Counted from the first letter of the stretch, positions 41,573 through 50,533 are shown. The stretch is DNA of 64,000 bases from UBA5239 sp040394635 (GCA_040394635.1 JBEBRW010000004.1:62001-126000); one strand, 5' to 3'. Program-made: numbers and translations. Notes: generated by a model not told the origin, from the letters alone.

Positions 41573-43086
41573 GACTGGATTCTCACGTAGTTGCGGCGGT
41601 TGTCGAAGTTGAATTTTTCGCATGGTTTGCCCTTGGGGTAGGCCACGCTGCCCGCTTGCTGAAACGGCACCTGCAGCACGATCGGATTGAGCCGCCCCGA
41701 AATGCGCACTTCCAGCGGGATGTAGATGATGCTCGCAGCGAAGGAACCGGCCAGAACCGTATGCTCAACCAGGGTTTCCCAGCCTATTTTGACCATGACG
41801 CTGCTGTTCGCCGGGGTGGCCGTCCAGCCTTCGGGCCAGTGCCACTTGAAATAGACCTCAGTTTCGGCTCCCAGGAAATTGCAGACCCCGATGCGGACTT
41901 TTTTCTGTTCGCCGGCGGCCATGTTGACGCCGTTTTCGTAGTCGACCACAATTTCGCCGTACGGCAGCTTGAAAGAGAGCCGGTAGGGCGAGTAGGCCCA
42001 GATCCTGGCGGCGGCTTCCGGTGAATGCAGGGTGGTCAGATAGTCGCCCGGTATCGCCGTTTCGCCGTCGCTGAACGAGAAGAGCTCGGGGTTTTCATTG
42101 CGGGTGGAATACGCCAGCTTGATGACGCGCTCGGCCAGGGTGGTGATATCTTTCGGGAGAAGACCCGCTTGCGGGCGGCCGAAAATATTGATGGCGATAT
42201 TTTTGATGCTGTCGCCGATGGGGGTGATCCATTTTTCGGGAATGGCGGATGCGCCGTGCATGATGCCGAGAATCGAGCCGACGGTGGCGGCGGTGCAGTC
42301 GGTATCGTCGCCGCAATTGACCGCGCGGCAGATGGATTTGCCGAAATCGCCTTCGCCGTAGAGCAGTCCGATCACGGCAAAAGCCACGTTCGCGGGGGCC
42401 TGGAACCAACCGAGGTCGCTGCTGTCTTCGACGATCTTGTTGCGGGCGGTGAGCCAGTCGTCGCCGCCGTCGTAGCAGCTGCAGGCGAGTTTGACACTGC
42501 GGGCCACGCGGCAGTCGGCGGGAATTTTGCTGAGGCCGATCTTGATCAGTTCGCGGAGGTCATTCACCACGAAAGCCGCCGATTCGAGGGCGGTGGTGAA
42601 CATTTCCGCATAAATGCCGTCGCCGCAGTGATCCTGGCAGGCGTCCATGTAGGCGAAGCGGATGGCTTCGTCGGGGCAGCCGGGGAAGACGCAGGCCCAG
42701 ATTTCCGAGCGAATCCAAGCGCCGTTGCTGTTTTTCCACACATCGTTGTCCGTGGAACCGGAAAGCGGGGCGTAAAGCCCCTTGGCAATGTTGAAGCGGC
42801 AAACGCTGTATTCGTTCCACGGGCCGATGATGTTGCTGAGCCAGTACTCGCTGAGAAGCTGCGGCGACAGCTGGTAAATACCGTGGAATTCGGCCGCCAC
42901 CAGCCAGATCAGCTGCAGGTCCAGGTCATCGTTCGGCAGGGGGGTACCGTTCAGGTCGTGGGTGTAAAAATCCACGTTGTTGGTTTCGGTCCTGCCTTCC
43001 ATGGGAGCGCCGATGGTGCCGCCGATGTTTTTGCCGAGCCAGCAGCCGCGAACCTTGTCGCGATATTCTTTCGCATTGATATTCAT
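41569..43086 (-). CDS. ADP-ribosylglycohydrolase-family protein with extra C-terminal domain
   Basis: Residues 1-330 follow the DraG/ADP-ribosylglycohydrolase pattern: RGCWLGKNIGGTIGAPMEG, PNDDLDLQLIW (the first metal-binding acid triad; usually TDDT) and NCGDDTDCTAATVGSILGIMHG (second metal site, DTD). The last 170 residues form a beta-sandwich (LSFKLPYGEIVVDYENG, VYFKWHWPEGWTATP) that is not part of the usual enzyme of about 300 aa. Versions like this are common in glycan loci of Bacteroidetes and Lentisphaerota. The substrate may be an N- or O-glycoside other than ADP-ribose; not known. Divergent from an AraC regulator. Confidence 0.85.
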   Translation of the reverse strand: MNINAKEYRDKVRGCWLGKNIGGTIGAPMEGRTETNNVDFYTHDLNGTPLPNDDLDLQLIWLVAAEFHGIYQLSPQLLSEYWLSNIIGPWNEYSVCRFNIAKGLYAPLSGSTDNDVWKNSNGAWIRSEIWACVFPGCPDEAIRFAYMDACQDHCGDGIYAEMFTTALESAAFVVNDLRELIKIGLSKIPADCRVARSVKLACSCYDGGDDWLTARNKIVEDSSDLGWFQAPANVAFAVIGLLYGEGDFGKSICRAVNCGDDTDCTAATVGSILGIMHGASAIPEKWITPIGDSIKNIAINIFGRPQAGLLPKDITTLAERVIKLAYSTRNENPELFSFSDGETAIPGDYLTTLHSPEAAARIWAYSPYRLSFKLPYGEIVVDYENGVNMAAGEQKKVRIGVCNFLGAETEVYFKWHWPEGWTATPANSSVMVKIGWETLVEHTVLAGSFAASIIYIPLEVRISGRLNPIVLQVPFQQAGSVAYPKGKPCEKFNFDNRRNYVRIQS

Positions 43087-43190
43087 GATTTCTCCTTTGT
43101 ATTTTCGGATTCGTATTATAGATTATTATATCGCCGATCCGATTTTTTGCATATAACAAACGCATGGAAAAATAGAACGATCCGCTTTTT

Positions 43191-44039
43191 ATGAAGACTT
43201 ATTCCAGAGAAGAATTTTTTGTGATTCCGGACCTGCCGCTGTGGGTGCAGTACGGCAGACAGCAGGGTATGACGCCGGAACATAACCATGATTTCATCGA
43301 AATCGTATTTATGGCGCAGGGCTACGCGGTTCACCATATCGCCAGCCGGGGCGGGCGGCAGACGTACGGGCTGATTCAGGGCGACGTCTTTTCGGTCATG
43401 CCGGATGAGCTGCACGGCTACGCGGACGGCCGCAATATGGAGATTTACAATATCGGGCTGACCCGCGAATTCATCAGTACCGAGCTCGCAGGACTGGACG
43501 AAATCAATTCATGGAATACCGTGCTCGAGCACCGCGGCGGCAAAATCCATTTGCCCCTGAACGACCGCAAAGCCGCGGAAAACTGCCTGAAACGAATCAT
43601 CCACGAGTGTTCCCTGTGCAAGCCGGGGTTCAAACTTTATGCCAAAACGGCGATGATCGAATTTCTGCTGATTGCCGGCCGGGTCAGCCCGACGGCGCAC
43701 CAGGCTTCGGTGGAAACCGCCGGCGGCATCCTCGAAACGATCCGTTTGATGGAGAAATCGCCGGAAAAGGCAATGTCCCTCGCGTACCTGGCCCGCAACG
43801 CCTCCATGAGCGTTTCGCATTATACCAAAAAGTTCCGCGAGGCCACGGGCACTTCCCCTTTGTCCTACCTGATCAATCTGCGCCTTGAAAAAGCGCGCGG
43901 GCTGCTGGAGGAAACCGATCTGCCGGTGGCGGAAATCGCCGTGCAGTGCGGCTTCTGCGACAGCAACTACATGATCAAGCACTTCCGCCTCCGCCACGGC
44001 ATTACCCCCGCCCGCTACCGGAGCTTGCTCCACCGATAG
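43191..44039 (+). CDS. AraC-family transcriptional regulator
   Basis: Cupin sensing domain (about 25-110; PEHNHDFIEIVFMAQG, GDVFSVMPDELHGYAD) followed by the AraC DNA-binding domain (about 185-280; MSLAYLARNASMSVSHYTKKFREATGTSPLSYLINLRLEKARGLLEETDLPVAEIAVQCGF as two HTHs). Its natural target is the divergent ADP-ribosylglycohydrolase gene, 104 bp away. A terminator hairpin follows within 15 bp of its stop. Confidence 0.9.
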   Translation: MKTYSREEFFVIPDLPLWVQYGRQQGMTPEHNHDFIEIVFMAQGYAVHHIASRGGRQTYGLIQGDVFSVMPDELHGYADGRNMEIYNIGLTREFISTELAGLDEINSWNTVLEHRGGKIHLPLNDRKAAENCLKRIIHECSLCKPGFKLYAKTAMIEFLLIAGRVSPTAHQASVETAGGILETIRLMEKSPEKAMSLAYLARNASMSVSHYTKKFREATGTSPLSYLINLRLEKARGLLEETDLPVAEIAVQCGFCDSNYMIKHFRLRHGITPARYRSLLHR

Positions 44040-44044
44040 CTATA

Positions 44045-44080
44045 AACAAAAAAGCCCGTCCGGTGTTGGACGGGCGCTTG
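44045..44080. terminator. Bidirectional intrinsic terminator
   Basis: GCCCGTCC (44054-44061) pairs with GGACGGGC (44068-44075). The A-run 44047-44053 gives a U-tract on the minus strand, so it mainly serves the lipoprotein gene 44095-44949; it also lies just past the AraC stop. Confidence 0.85.
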
Positions 44081-44094
44081 ATGCGGAGCGGCGA

Positions 44095-44949
44095 TCAGAT
44101 AGTGGGGGCCGTTTTTTCGGCTTCCTTCACTTCCTGCTGTTCTTTTTTGCTGTTTTCAAGTTCCTGATTGGCCTTTTCGAGGGTTTCCTCGGCTTTCTTC
44201 TCTACGGCTTTGTCGTCGAGCAGAGTCGGGTTGGCATCGAGGTATTTTTCCAGCTCGGGAATGGCTTTGTTGAGGGCTTCGCGAACCATTTTCGGGAAGA
44301 TTTCGATTTCTTCGCTGGTGCGGCCATAGGCCCAGCGGCAGCCGGATTTTTCCATTTTGATCGGGTATTCCCAGACGACTTTTTCGGTCGAGCGGTGATA
44401 CAGGCGGAGCTTCATGTCCAGCTGGCTGTCAAGATAGGTGGCGGGCAGGCCGACGACCCACAGCACGGGCGAAACGAAGGTCAGGCCATACGAAATCAGC
44501 TTGGCATCGAACCGGGCGGTGTAGATCTCGGCATCGAGAATCAGGTCCCCCTTCAGGTCGTTGATATCGCGGGCTGCGTAAGCACTGTTGAAAATCCGCG
44601 AGGTATCGAAGCTGACGGCCACGGCGTTGGCCAGGCTGGCGATCATGTCATGCTTGTAGTTGGCGGTATTCATCATGGCTTTGCCGTGTTCCGGGCGGTC
44701 GTAGCTGACCCAGCCGAAGGGCATCAGCGGGCAGAGGCTCCAGAAGACGGTGCCGGCGGAGTTGCTGTCACCACGCAGGTCCTTGAAATCGGTCACGGCC
44801 ACGGTATTCGGAAAAACCGGCGTGGTATCGAGGACCACCATATCTTTTTTGCCATCGTCAAACGTCGTGGCGAAAATCCCCGGGGACTTGCAGCCGGTCA
44901 TGCCCAGCGCAATCACGATCACAGACACCAGTGTCAATAAACTTTTCAT
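44095..44949 (-). CDS. Lipoprotein of unknown function with charged C-terminal helix
   Basis: Signal peptide MKSLLTLVSVIVIALGMTGC with a MTGC lipobox. The central 200 residues show strand-rich blocks (TPVFPNTVAVTDFKDLRGDSN, GDLILDAEIYTARFDAKLISYGLTFVSPVLWVVGLPATYLDSQLDMKLRLY) that resemble LpoB/CsgG-like outer-membrane-assembly lipoproteins, but I cannot assign a family. The last 45 residues are a Glu/Lys coiled coil (AVEKKAEETLEKANQELENSKKEQ). A strong terminator follows. Confidence 0.72.
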   Translation of the reverse strand: MKSLLTLVSVIVIALGMTGCKSPGIFATTFDDGKKDMVVLDTTPVFPNTVAVTDFKDLRGDSNSAGTVFWSLCPLMPFGWVSYDRPEHGKAMMNTANYKHDMIASLANAVAVSFDTSRIFNSAYAARDINDLKGDLILDAEIYTARFDAKLISYGLTFVSPVLWVVGLPATYLDSQLDMKLRLYHRSTEKVVWEYPIKMEKSGCRWAYGRTSEEIEIFPKMVREALNKAIPELEKYLDANPTLLDDKAVEKKAEETLEKANQELENSKKEQQEVKEAEKTAPTI

Positions 44950-45041
44950 CCAAGCCTCCTTATTATAGAATCAATATTACCAAAAAATAACCGCCGAAAC
45001 ACAAATATTCAAGTCCCAATTGCAAGAATCTCGGGATTAAA

Positions 45042-45086
45042 ATGGACAACATGGATACGATGGATACAATGGACCTCATGGACGGC
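45042..45086. repeat. Nonamer repeats ATGGACNNN
   Basis: Five units (ATGGACAAC, ATGGATACG, ATGGATACA, ATGGACCTC, ATGGACGGC) precede the stop of the PocR/AraC gene on its 3' side. Same family as the block at 11336-11380. Confidence 0.8.
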
Positions 45087-45097
45087 CCAAATTGAGC

Positions 45098-45922
45098 TCA
45101 CGCATTGGGGTTGGCGGTGCGGCGGCGGTAGCCGGTGGGCGTTTCGCCGCAGAGACGGCGGAATACCCGGTGAAAATAGGCGCTGTCACGGAAACCGCAG
45201 CGTTCCGCCACCGTTTCGATGTTGAACGCCGAGTGCTCGAGCAACCGCTGCGCCATCTGCAGCCGCCGGTGATTCAACAGTGCCGCAAACCCTTCGCCAA
45301 ACAGCTTTTTTACCTGTTCCGACGTCCGCGCCGGGCTCAGGCCGATGAACTCCGCCAGGTCGTCCAGCCCGATCGGACGGCTGTAATTGCGCGCGATGAA
45401 TTGTTCGATCCGTTCGCGGCGGCTGCTGCCGGTGGGGTACGGACGGGCGACGCATTCGGTCAGGTGCTGGGCCAGCAGCGCGCCGAGGGCGAGCAGGTCG
45501 CGCCGCGACTCAGGCGGCAACGGCGGCGGTGTGGACGGCAGGTTGTTTCCGCAGATGTTCTCGTGAAAAGCCTCCGCCACCAGCGGCGGCGCCCCGCTGA
45601 AGGGACCGGCAAACAGCGCCGCACAGACTTTGCCGCCGGACATCACCGGGAAAACCGCTTCCAGGTAGCCGAGCGGACAGTATTTATAAAACGGCTCGGA
45701 CGAGTTGCCGTGGTGTTTCTGGATGCTGGTGGTGTCGAAGGCGATGCAGATCCGGTCGGTGCCGGGATTGTTTTTCTTCAATTTCGTACAGTAAGGGTTC
45801 AGGTGGAAGCGCGGCAGCGAACACTCGTGGAAGCGCCCGATATAGTCATGCAGGCACAGGCGGCAGTTGAACTGGTGTTCAAACGCCCGGACGGCGGCAT
45901 CGAATGTCTTGAAATCACTCAT
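45098..45922 (-). CDS. PocR-domain AraC-family regulator
   Basis: The start at 45922 has GAGGAA; the longer frame upstream reads through promoter sequence. The N-terminal 150 residues match the PocR ligand-binding domain: FNCRLCLHDYIGRFHE, CTKLKKNNPGTDRICIAFD, YKYCPLGYLEAVFPVMSGGKVCAALFAGPFS. This is a Cys-containing PAS-like sensor. The AraC domain covers about 180-272 (IGLDDLAEFIGLSPARTSEQVKKLFG, IETVAERCGFRDSAYFHRVFRRLCGETPTGYRRR). Divergent from the FAD oxidoreductase gene at 46037, which it probably controls. Confidence 0.88.
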   Translation of the reverse strand: MSDFKTFDAAVRAFEHQFNCRLCLHDYIGRFHECSLPRFHLNPYCTKLKKNNPGTDRICIAFDTTSIQKHHGNSSEPFYKYCPLGYLEAVFPVMSGGKVCAALFAGPFSGAPPLVAEAFHENICGNNLPSTPPPLPPESRRDLLALGALLAQHLTECVARPYPTGSSRRERIEQFIARNYSRPIGLDDLAEFIGLSPARTSEQVKKLFGEGFAALLNHRRLQMAQRLLEHSAFNIETVAERCGFRDSAYFHRVFRRLCGETPTGYRRRTANPNA

Positions 45923-46036
45923 AATTCCTCGTTTGTGATAAAAATACAACAAAACAGCAAAAAAATCCATATCATTTCAAAGAAAAAACGATATATTATT
46001 ATGGTATAGCCAAAAAACAATATGGAGAATGATCTC

Positions 46037-47347
46037 ATGGAAACAATCGGTTATAAAATTGACAAAGCGATCCCGGTAGTTGCAGAAGCGGATGTGGTGG
46101 TAATCGGCGGTGGCCCCGGCGGCATCAGCGCGTCGGTCATGGCGGCCCGTCAGGGCGTCAAGGTGCTGCTGGTGGAGCGCTACGGCGCGCTCGGCGGCAT
46201 GGCTTCCTACGGTGAAGTTTCTCCTTTTATGTATAATCACGTGAACGGCGCCACGATCGACCGTCCGCTGTATGTGGACTGGGTCCGGAAAATGTGGGAA
46301 TACCTGCCGGTGCAGCAGCGCGGCGAGAATTTCGACGAAAAGGTCGCAAGTCCCCTCGAAATGCGGATCACCAAAGACCTCGCCATGCTCGGCGGCGAGG
46401 ACCTCTGCCTCGAAGCCGGCGTCAAGCTGCTTTATCACCACGACCTGACGGATGTGATCATGGACGGCAACAAAATTACCGCCGCGATTTTCAGTTCCAA
46501 ATCCGGTCCGGTGGCGATTAAAGGTAAAATCTTCGTGGACGGTACCGGTGACGGCGACCTGGCCAAGCTCTCAGGCTGCGAATGCCTCTTCGGCAATGAA
46601 GACGGTTTCTGCCAGCCGATGACCCTGTGCTTCAAGCTGTCGGACGTGGATGCCGACCGCATGCCCGACCGCGCCGGCGTCAACGTGTATTACGACAAGG
46701 CCAAGGCCGACGGCGAAATCGACTGCATTCGCGAAAACGTCCTCTGGTTCCTGACCCACGAAAAAGACGTGATTCATTTCAATACCACCCGCGTGATCAA
46801 GAAAAGCGGCGTCAACGGCGTAGAACTCTCTGAAGCGGAAATCGATGCGCGCCGCCAGGTCCGCGAATATCTCCGGTTTCTGCGCAAGCACGTGCCGGGT
46901 TATGAAAAGGCCCGCATCCATTCGATGGCGCACCACATCGGCATCCGCGAAACCCGCCGCGTGGTCGGCTTGATCCTGCAGACCGCCGATGACTTCACCG
47001 CGGCCCGTAAATACGACGACGGCATCGCCAAGGTGCGTTACCCGATCGATATTCACAACCCCTCCGGCACCGGTACCGTAATCCAGCACATGCCGGAAAA
47101 CGAATGGTACGAAATCAGTTACCGCGCCATCGTGCCGAAGGGCAGCGGCAATCTGTTGATGGGCTGCCGTGCGGTTTCGCTGGACCATGCGCTGCACAGC
47201 AGTGCGCGGGTGATGCCGCCGGTTTGTTCGATCGGCCAGGCCGCCGGTATGGGCGCCGCCATGGCGGTGAAATCCGGCAAGGCTCCGGCCGAAGTCAACG
47301 GCGTCGAAGTCCGTAAGAATCTCGTCGCCGCCGGCGCGGACCTGTAA
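46037..47347 (+). CDS. FAD-dependent oxidoreductase (PF12831 type)
   Basis: A 436-aa flavoprotein. ADVVVIGGGPGGISASVMAARQGVKVLLVERYGALGGMASYGEVSPF is the FAD motif and family-specific loop, IFVDGTGDGDLAKLSGC the second, and GSGNLLMGCRAVSLDHALHSSARVMPPVCSIGQAAGMGAAMAVKSGK the C-terminal one. The ATG at 46037 has GGAG 9 nt upstream; an ATG at 46022 lies inside that ribosome site. Related genes sit in polyol or glycan catabolic loci; the substrate is unknown. No accessory domain is attached, unlike the protein at 32494-34650. Confidence 0.87.
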   Translation: METIGYKIDKAIPVVAEADVVVIGGGPGGISASVMAARQGVKVLLVERYGALGGMASYGEVSPFMYNHVNGATIDRPLYVDWVRKMWEYLPVQQRGENFDEKVASPLEMRITKDLAMLGGEDLCLEAGVKLLYHHDLTDVIMDGNKITAAIFSSKSGPVAIKGKIFVDGTGDGDLAKLSGCECLFGNEDGFCQPMTLCFKLSDVDADRMPDRAGVNVYYDKAKADGEIDCIRENVLWFLTHEKDVIHFNTTRVIKKSGVNGVELSEAEIDARRQVREYLRFLRKHVPGYEKARIHSMAHHIGIRETRRVVGLILQTADDFTAARKYDDGIAKVRYPIDIHNPSGTGTVIQHMPENEWYEISYRAIVPKGSGNLLMGCRAVSLDHALHSSARVMPPVCSIGQAAGMGAAMAVKSGKAPAEVNGVEVRKNLVAAGADL

Positions 47348-47351
47348 GGGA

Positions 47352-47569
47352 AATTGGTCGGCGGCTGTGCCGCCTGAATTGGCCGCCACTGTGTGGCTGA
47401 ATTGGGGAATGGCCGTGCAGGTCCGTGGCTGTCCGTGTAAGTCCGTGATCTTGATGGGACACATGGGACGTATGTGACCTATGGGAGTAATTTTCCCAAA
47501 ATTCACCAATTCAGGCACCAACGGTGCCGACCAATTCAGCAGCCATCGGCTGCGGCCAATTCTCCAATT
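47352..47569. repeat. Inverted array of 25-bp hairpin units with nonamers at centre
   Basis: Two units at 47352-47376 and 47377-47399 and two inverted units at 47512-47536 and 47537-47561 share the plan AATTGGYC, arm, 3-nt loop, arm', TG. The arms differ (GGCGGC/GCCGCC; GCCAC/GTGGC; GGCACC/GGTGCC; GCAGCC/GGCTGC) but always pair. Partial units (AATTGGGG, CTCCAATT) cap the inner and outer sides. In the centre there are GTCCGTGNNN units (47421-47450) and ATGGGACNN units (47454-47489). No gene lies in this 308-bp gap. Confidence 0.85.
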
Positions 47570-47586
47570 ATTTCCATCCCGGTCTG

Positions 47587-47614
47587 TTGATTTTTCCGGA
47601 ATTCATGTTATCTT
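47587..47614 (+). promoter_or_regulatory. Possible promoter for secreted protein and symporter
   Basis: TTGATT (47587-47592), 16-bp spacer, TATCTT (47609-47614), about 42 bp before the ATG at 47656. Moderate match only. Confidence 0.45.
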
Positions 47615-47655
47615 AAGATTATTTATTTGTCATAATAACATTAGAGTTTTGGTGA

Positions 47656-48039
47656 ATGGACAGAAAGTGCATACTGTTAGTCTTCTTTCTGGTCGCGTTT
47701 TGCGGCTGCTGGAGTGTATTCTCCGGCGAGGCGGCTGACCGGTCTCTGCCGAACCGCCTCACCAGCGGCATTCATGCGGGAAGCAACGGTTTCGGCAAGC
47801 AGGCGCTGATGCGCAGTCAATGCGCCGGTTCCCTGTCGCTCGTCGCCGGTAACCGCAATACGCTGAGCAATTATCTGAATCAGCTTTTTTCCTGCACGCC
47901 GGATCTGTTTCTGACCGATGAATTTTCGATTCTCCGCTGGTTTGCCGGCGGCAACTATTCGCGGGAGGTTCCTCCGGCGAAATTCCTCAATGACCTGCTG
48001 AATTATCATATTATTGTCCGGGCCGGGCCGTTCTGCTGA
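47656..48039 (+). CDS. Small secreted protein of unknown function
   Basis: A 127-aa protein with an N-terminal hydrophobic signal (MDRKCILLVFFLVAFCGCWSVFSG), possibly a lipoprotein through the Cys in AFCGC. The mature part has no known motif (SNYLNQLFSCTPDLFLTDEFSILRWFAGGNYSREVPP). The ribosome-binding site is weak. It ends 48 bp before the symporter start on the same strand, so the two could be cotranscribed. Confidence 0.6.
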   Translation: MDRKCILLVFFLVAFCGCWSVFSGEAADRSLPNRLTSGIHAGSNGFGKQALMRSQCAGSLSLVAGNRNTLSNYLNQLFSCTPDLFLTDEFSILRWFAGGNYSREVPPAKFLNDLLNYHIIVRAGPFC

Positions 48040-48087
48040 TTTCGTATTTTTTTGCCGAAATTTAAACAGAACTAACCAAGGACAATT

Positions 48088-50421
48088 ATGCATTGGATCG
48101 ATTGGATTATCGTGGTCATACCACTTTTTATAGTGATGCTGATCGCACTGAAAAGTCAGAAATATGTAAAGGGAGTGGCAGACTTCCTGACGGCGGGCCG
48201 GGTGGCCGGCCGCTATGTAGTGGCGGTAGCCAGCGGTGAAGCGGCAACGGGGCTGATCAGCCTGGTTGCGATTTTCGAGATGTACTACACTTGCGGTTTC
48301 GCCGTCAGTTTCTGGAGCAGTATTGCCACGCCAATCGGTCTGGCGTTTGCCTTGACGGGGTATTGTACCTACCGTTTCCGTGAAACCCGCGCCATGACCA
48401 TGGGGCAGTTTTTCGAGATGCGTTACAGCAAGGGGTTCCGTATTTTCGCCGCCGTGCTGCAATCGCTCTCCGGCGTTATCAATTACGCGATTTTTCCCGC
48501 CGTCAGCGCGCGTTTCCTGATCTATTTCCTGGACCTGCCGACGCATGTGCAATTTCTCGGCCTGAACTTTCCGACCTTCGGGCTGGTCATGTTCGCATTT
48601 CTTTCGCTGGCCGTGCTGATCATCACGCTGGGCGGCCAGATCACCATCATGACCACCGACTGCGTGGCGGGTATCTTGAGTTATCCCATGTATGTGATCA
48701 TTGTCGGATTCATTCTGTACAAATTCTCCTGGACCAAGGAAATGGCCCCCACGCTGCTGGACCGCGCCCCGGGGATGAGCTTGCTCAACCCGTACGACGT
48801 CTATCTGCTGCGCGACTTCAACCTCTTCTATATTTTCGTCGGTATCTTTGCCTCGGTTTTCAACCGCATGTCGTGGTCGGGCCTGCAGGGCTACAACTGC
48901 TCCGCGGCGAACGCCCACGAACAGAAAATGGGGGGCCTCCTCGGCACCTGGCGCGCCGGTTTCTCCGTCATGATGTATGTCCTGCTGGCTGTGGCCGCAT
49001 ATACCTATCTGCATCATGCCAACTTCGCGCCGAAGGCCAAAAACATCCATACCCAGCTCACCAAGAAAACACTTTCCGACATTGCCGTCGACAAGGAGTT
49101 CGATACCGCCCGCCAGGAAATCCACACCATGCTGGCCACCGGCGAGATGAGCGAGCACATCAAGGCCAGTCTCCCCGAAAATACCAAAATCAATCCCGAG
49201 GCCTTCACGCCGAATGATTACAAAGGCATTTCCCAGGCTGCTCTGGCCCAGGTCAATAAGAGCACTGGACAAACCTTCGGGACCATCTATAACCAGATGC
49301 TGGAGCCGACTGCCATCCGGGAAATGCTGCCGATCGGCCTGACCGGGGTATTCTGCGCGCTCATGATCTTCCTCCTGGTCACGACCGATACCTCCTACTT
49401 GCATTCCTGGGGCAGTATCATCGTGCAGGACCTGGTTCTGCCGTTCCGCAAAACGCCATTTACCCCCAGGCAGCAGTTGTGGCTCCTGCGGCTGGTGATC
49501 GCCGGCGTGGCGGCGTTTGCCTTCTTCTTCTCGTTCTTCTTTGCCCAGATCGACTATATCCTGATGTTCTTCGCGATCACCGGGGCCATCTGGCTCGGGG
49601 GCGCGGGGCCGATCATCGTCTTCGGACTGTACTGGAAACGCGGGACCACGGCGGGTGCCTTTGCCGCGCTGAGCGCGGGTGCGTTCCTGGCCGTGGGCGG
49701 CATCATTATCCAGCAGACCTGGGTCGCGCACGTTTATCCGGCGCTGGTTCGCTGGGAGCTCGCCGGGACCGTCGGTAACCTCCTGGAGGCGATTTCCAGC
49801 CCGTTCAATCCGTATATCATATGGACCATGCGTGCCGACCGCTTCCCGATCAACTCGCAGGAAATCTACTTTATCGCCATGTTGACCGCGATTATCCTGT
49901 ATGTGGTCCTTTCGCTGATCACCTGCCGTACGCCGTTTAACCTGGACCGTATCCTGCACCGCGGCAAATACCGGACCCACGGCGAAGTGGAAAAGGTCAA
50001 GATTCCGCTGACCTGGAAAACGTTCCCGAGCAAGATCCTCGGCATCGACTCCGCCTATACCCGCGGCGACAAGATTCTCGCCTGGTCGGTATTCCTGTGG
50101 TCGTTCGGCAAAGCGTTCATCCTCTTCTTTGTCTGCGTGGTCATCTGGAACTTCTTTTATCGCTGGCCGGCCGAGTGGTGGGTTCACTACTTCTTCATCA
50201 CCAACGTGGTGGTGGCCGGGATTGTCGGGATCGTCAGCACGGTCTGGTTCTCGATCGGCGGAACGACAGACCTGATGAAGATGTTCAAGAGTCTGGACAA
50301 ACGCACCCACGATGATACCAACGTGCTGGACGACGGCCGCGTGGTCGGTCATGTCTCCGCCGATGATGCCAAACTGATGGAGCAAATAGAAAAAAAGGAT
50401 GGTCCCAATGAAAAAGCTTAA
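48088..50421 (+). CDS. Sodium:solute symporter (SSS family), long form
   Basis: SSS proteins import sugars, carboxylates or other solutes with Na+. The 777-aa chain has about 14 hydrophobic helices. ADFLTAGRVAGRYVVAVASGEAATGLISLVAIFEMYY matches the first two core helices; ALMIFLLVTTDTSYLHSWGSIIVQDLVLP carries the Na+-site Ser/Thr helix typical of TM8. The segment 320-420 is a large hydrophilic insertion (QLTKKTLSDIAVDKEFDTARQEIHTML) not found in short SSS members. The Na+-pumping decarboxylase subunit at the window end fits a Na+-based bioenergetics. Its last 14 bp overlap a tiny downstream gene. Confidence 0.87.
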   Translation: MHWIDWIIVVIPLFIVMLIALKSQKYVKGVADFLTAGRVAGRYVVAVASGEAATGLISLVAIFEMYYTCGFAVSFWSSIATPIGLAFALTGYCTYRFRETRAMTMGQFFEMRYSKGFRIFAAVLQSLSGVINYAIFPAVSARFLIYFLDLPTHVQFLGLNFPTFGLVMFAFLSLAVLIITLGGQITIMTTDCVAGILSYPMYVIIVGFILYKFSWTKEMAPTLLDRAPGMSLLNPYDVYLLRDFNLFYIFVGIFASVFNRMSWSGLQGYNCSAANAHEQKMGGLLGTWRAGFSVMMYVLLAVAAYTYLHHANFAPKAKNIHTQLTKKTLSDIAVDKEFDTARQEIHTMLATGEMSEHIKASLPENTKINPEAFTPNDYKGISQAALAQVNKSTGQTFGTIYNQMLEPTAIREMLPIGLTGVFCALMIFLLVTTDTSYLHSWGSIIVQDLVLPFRKTPFTPRQQLWLLRLVIAGVAAFAFFFSFFFAQIDYILMFFAITGAIWLGGAGPIIVFGLYWKRGTTAGAFAALSAGAFLAVGGIIIQQTWVAHVYPALVRWELAGTVGNLLEAISSPFNPYIIWTMRADRFPINSQEIYFIAMLTAIILYVVLSLITCRTPFNLDRILHRGKYRTHGEVEKVKIPLTWKTFPSKILGIDSAYTRGDKILAWSVFLWSFGKAFILFFVCVVIWNFFYRWPAEWWVHYFFITNVVVAGIVGIVSTVWFSIGGTTDLMKMFKSLDKRTHDDTNVLDDGRVVGHVSADDAKLMEQIEKKDGPNEKA

Positions 50422-50524
50422 TGAGTGGTTCGGTGCCTATCTGGCGGCGCTGGTCGCATTGCTGCTGATCTCAGCCAGCTACCTGACCTTTCTGCCGCAG
50501 CTGAAACGCCGCAGCAAAGCCTGA
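50408..50524 (+). CDS. 38-aa single-pass membrane protein overlapping the symporter
   Basis: The ATG at 50408 (AAAGGATGG just upstream) opens a 38-codon frame: a basic-acidic N-terminus (MKKLNEWFGAYL), one transmembrane helix of about 17 residues (AALVALLLISASYLTFL) and a basic tail (KRRSKA). It overlaps the symporter by 14 bp in another frame, so it is translationally coupled. Such small proteins often associate with their transporter. The position, ribosome site and strongly membrane-like composition support a real gene; function is inferred. Confidence 0.7.
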   Translation: MKKLNEWFGAYLAALVALLLISASYLTFLPQLKRRSKA

Positions 50525-50533
50525 GGGTTTTTA

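Noticed and set aside
47352..47569. Possible attachment site or CRISPR
   Set aside because: Units are inverted rather than direct across the centre, arms differ from unit to unit, and no recombinase is nearby.
47677..50385. A 902-codon open frame on the minus strand opposite the symporter
   Set aside because: It is His/Arg/Gly-rich antisense of a well-supported transporter gene, with no ribosome-binding site or domain.
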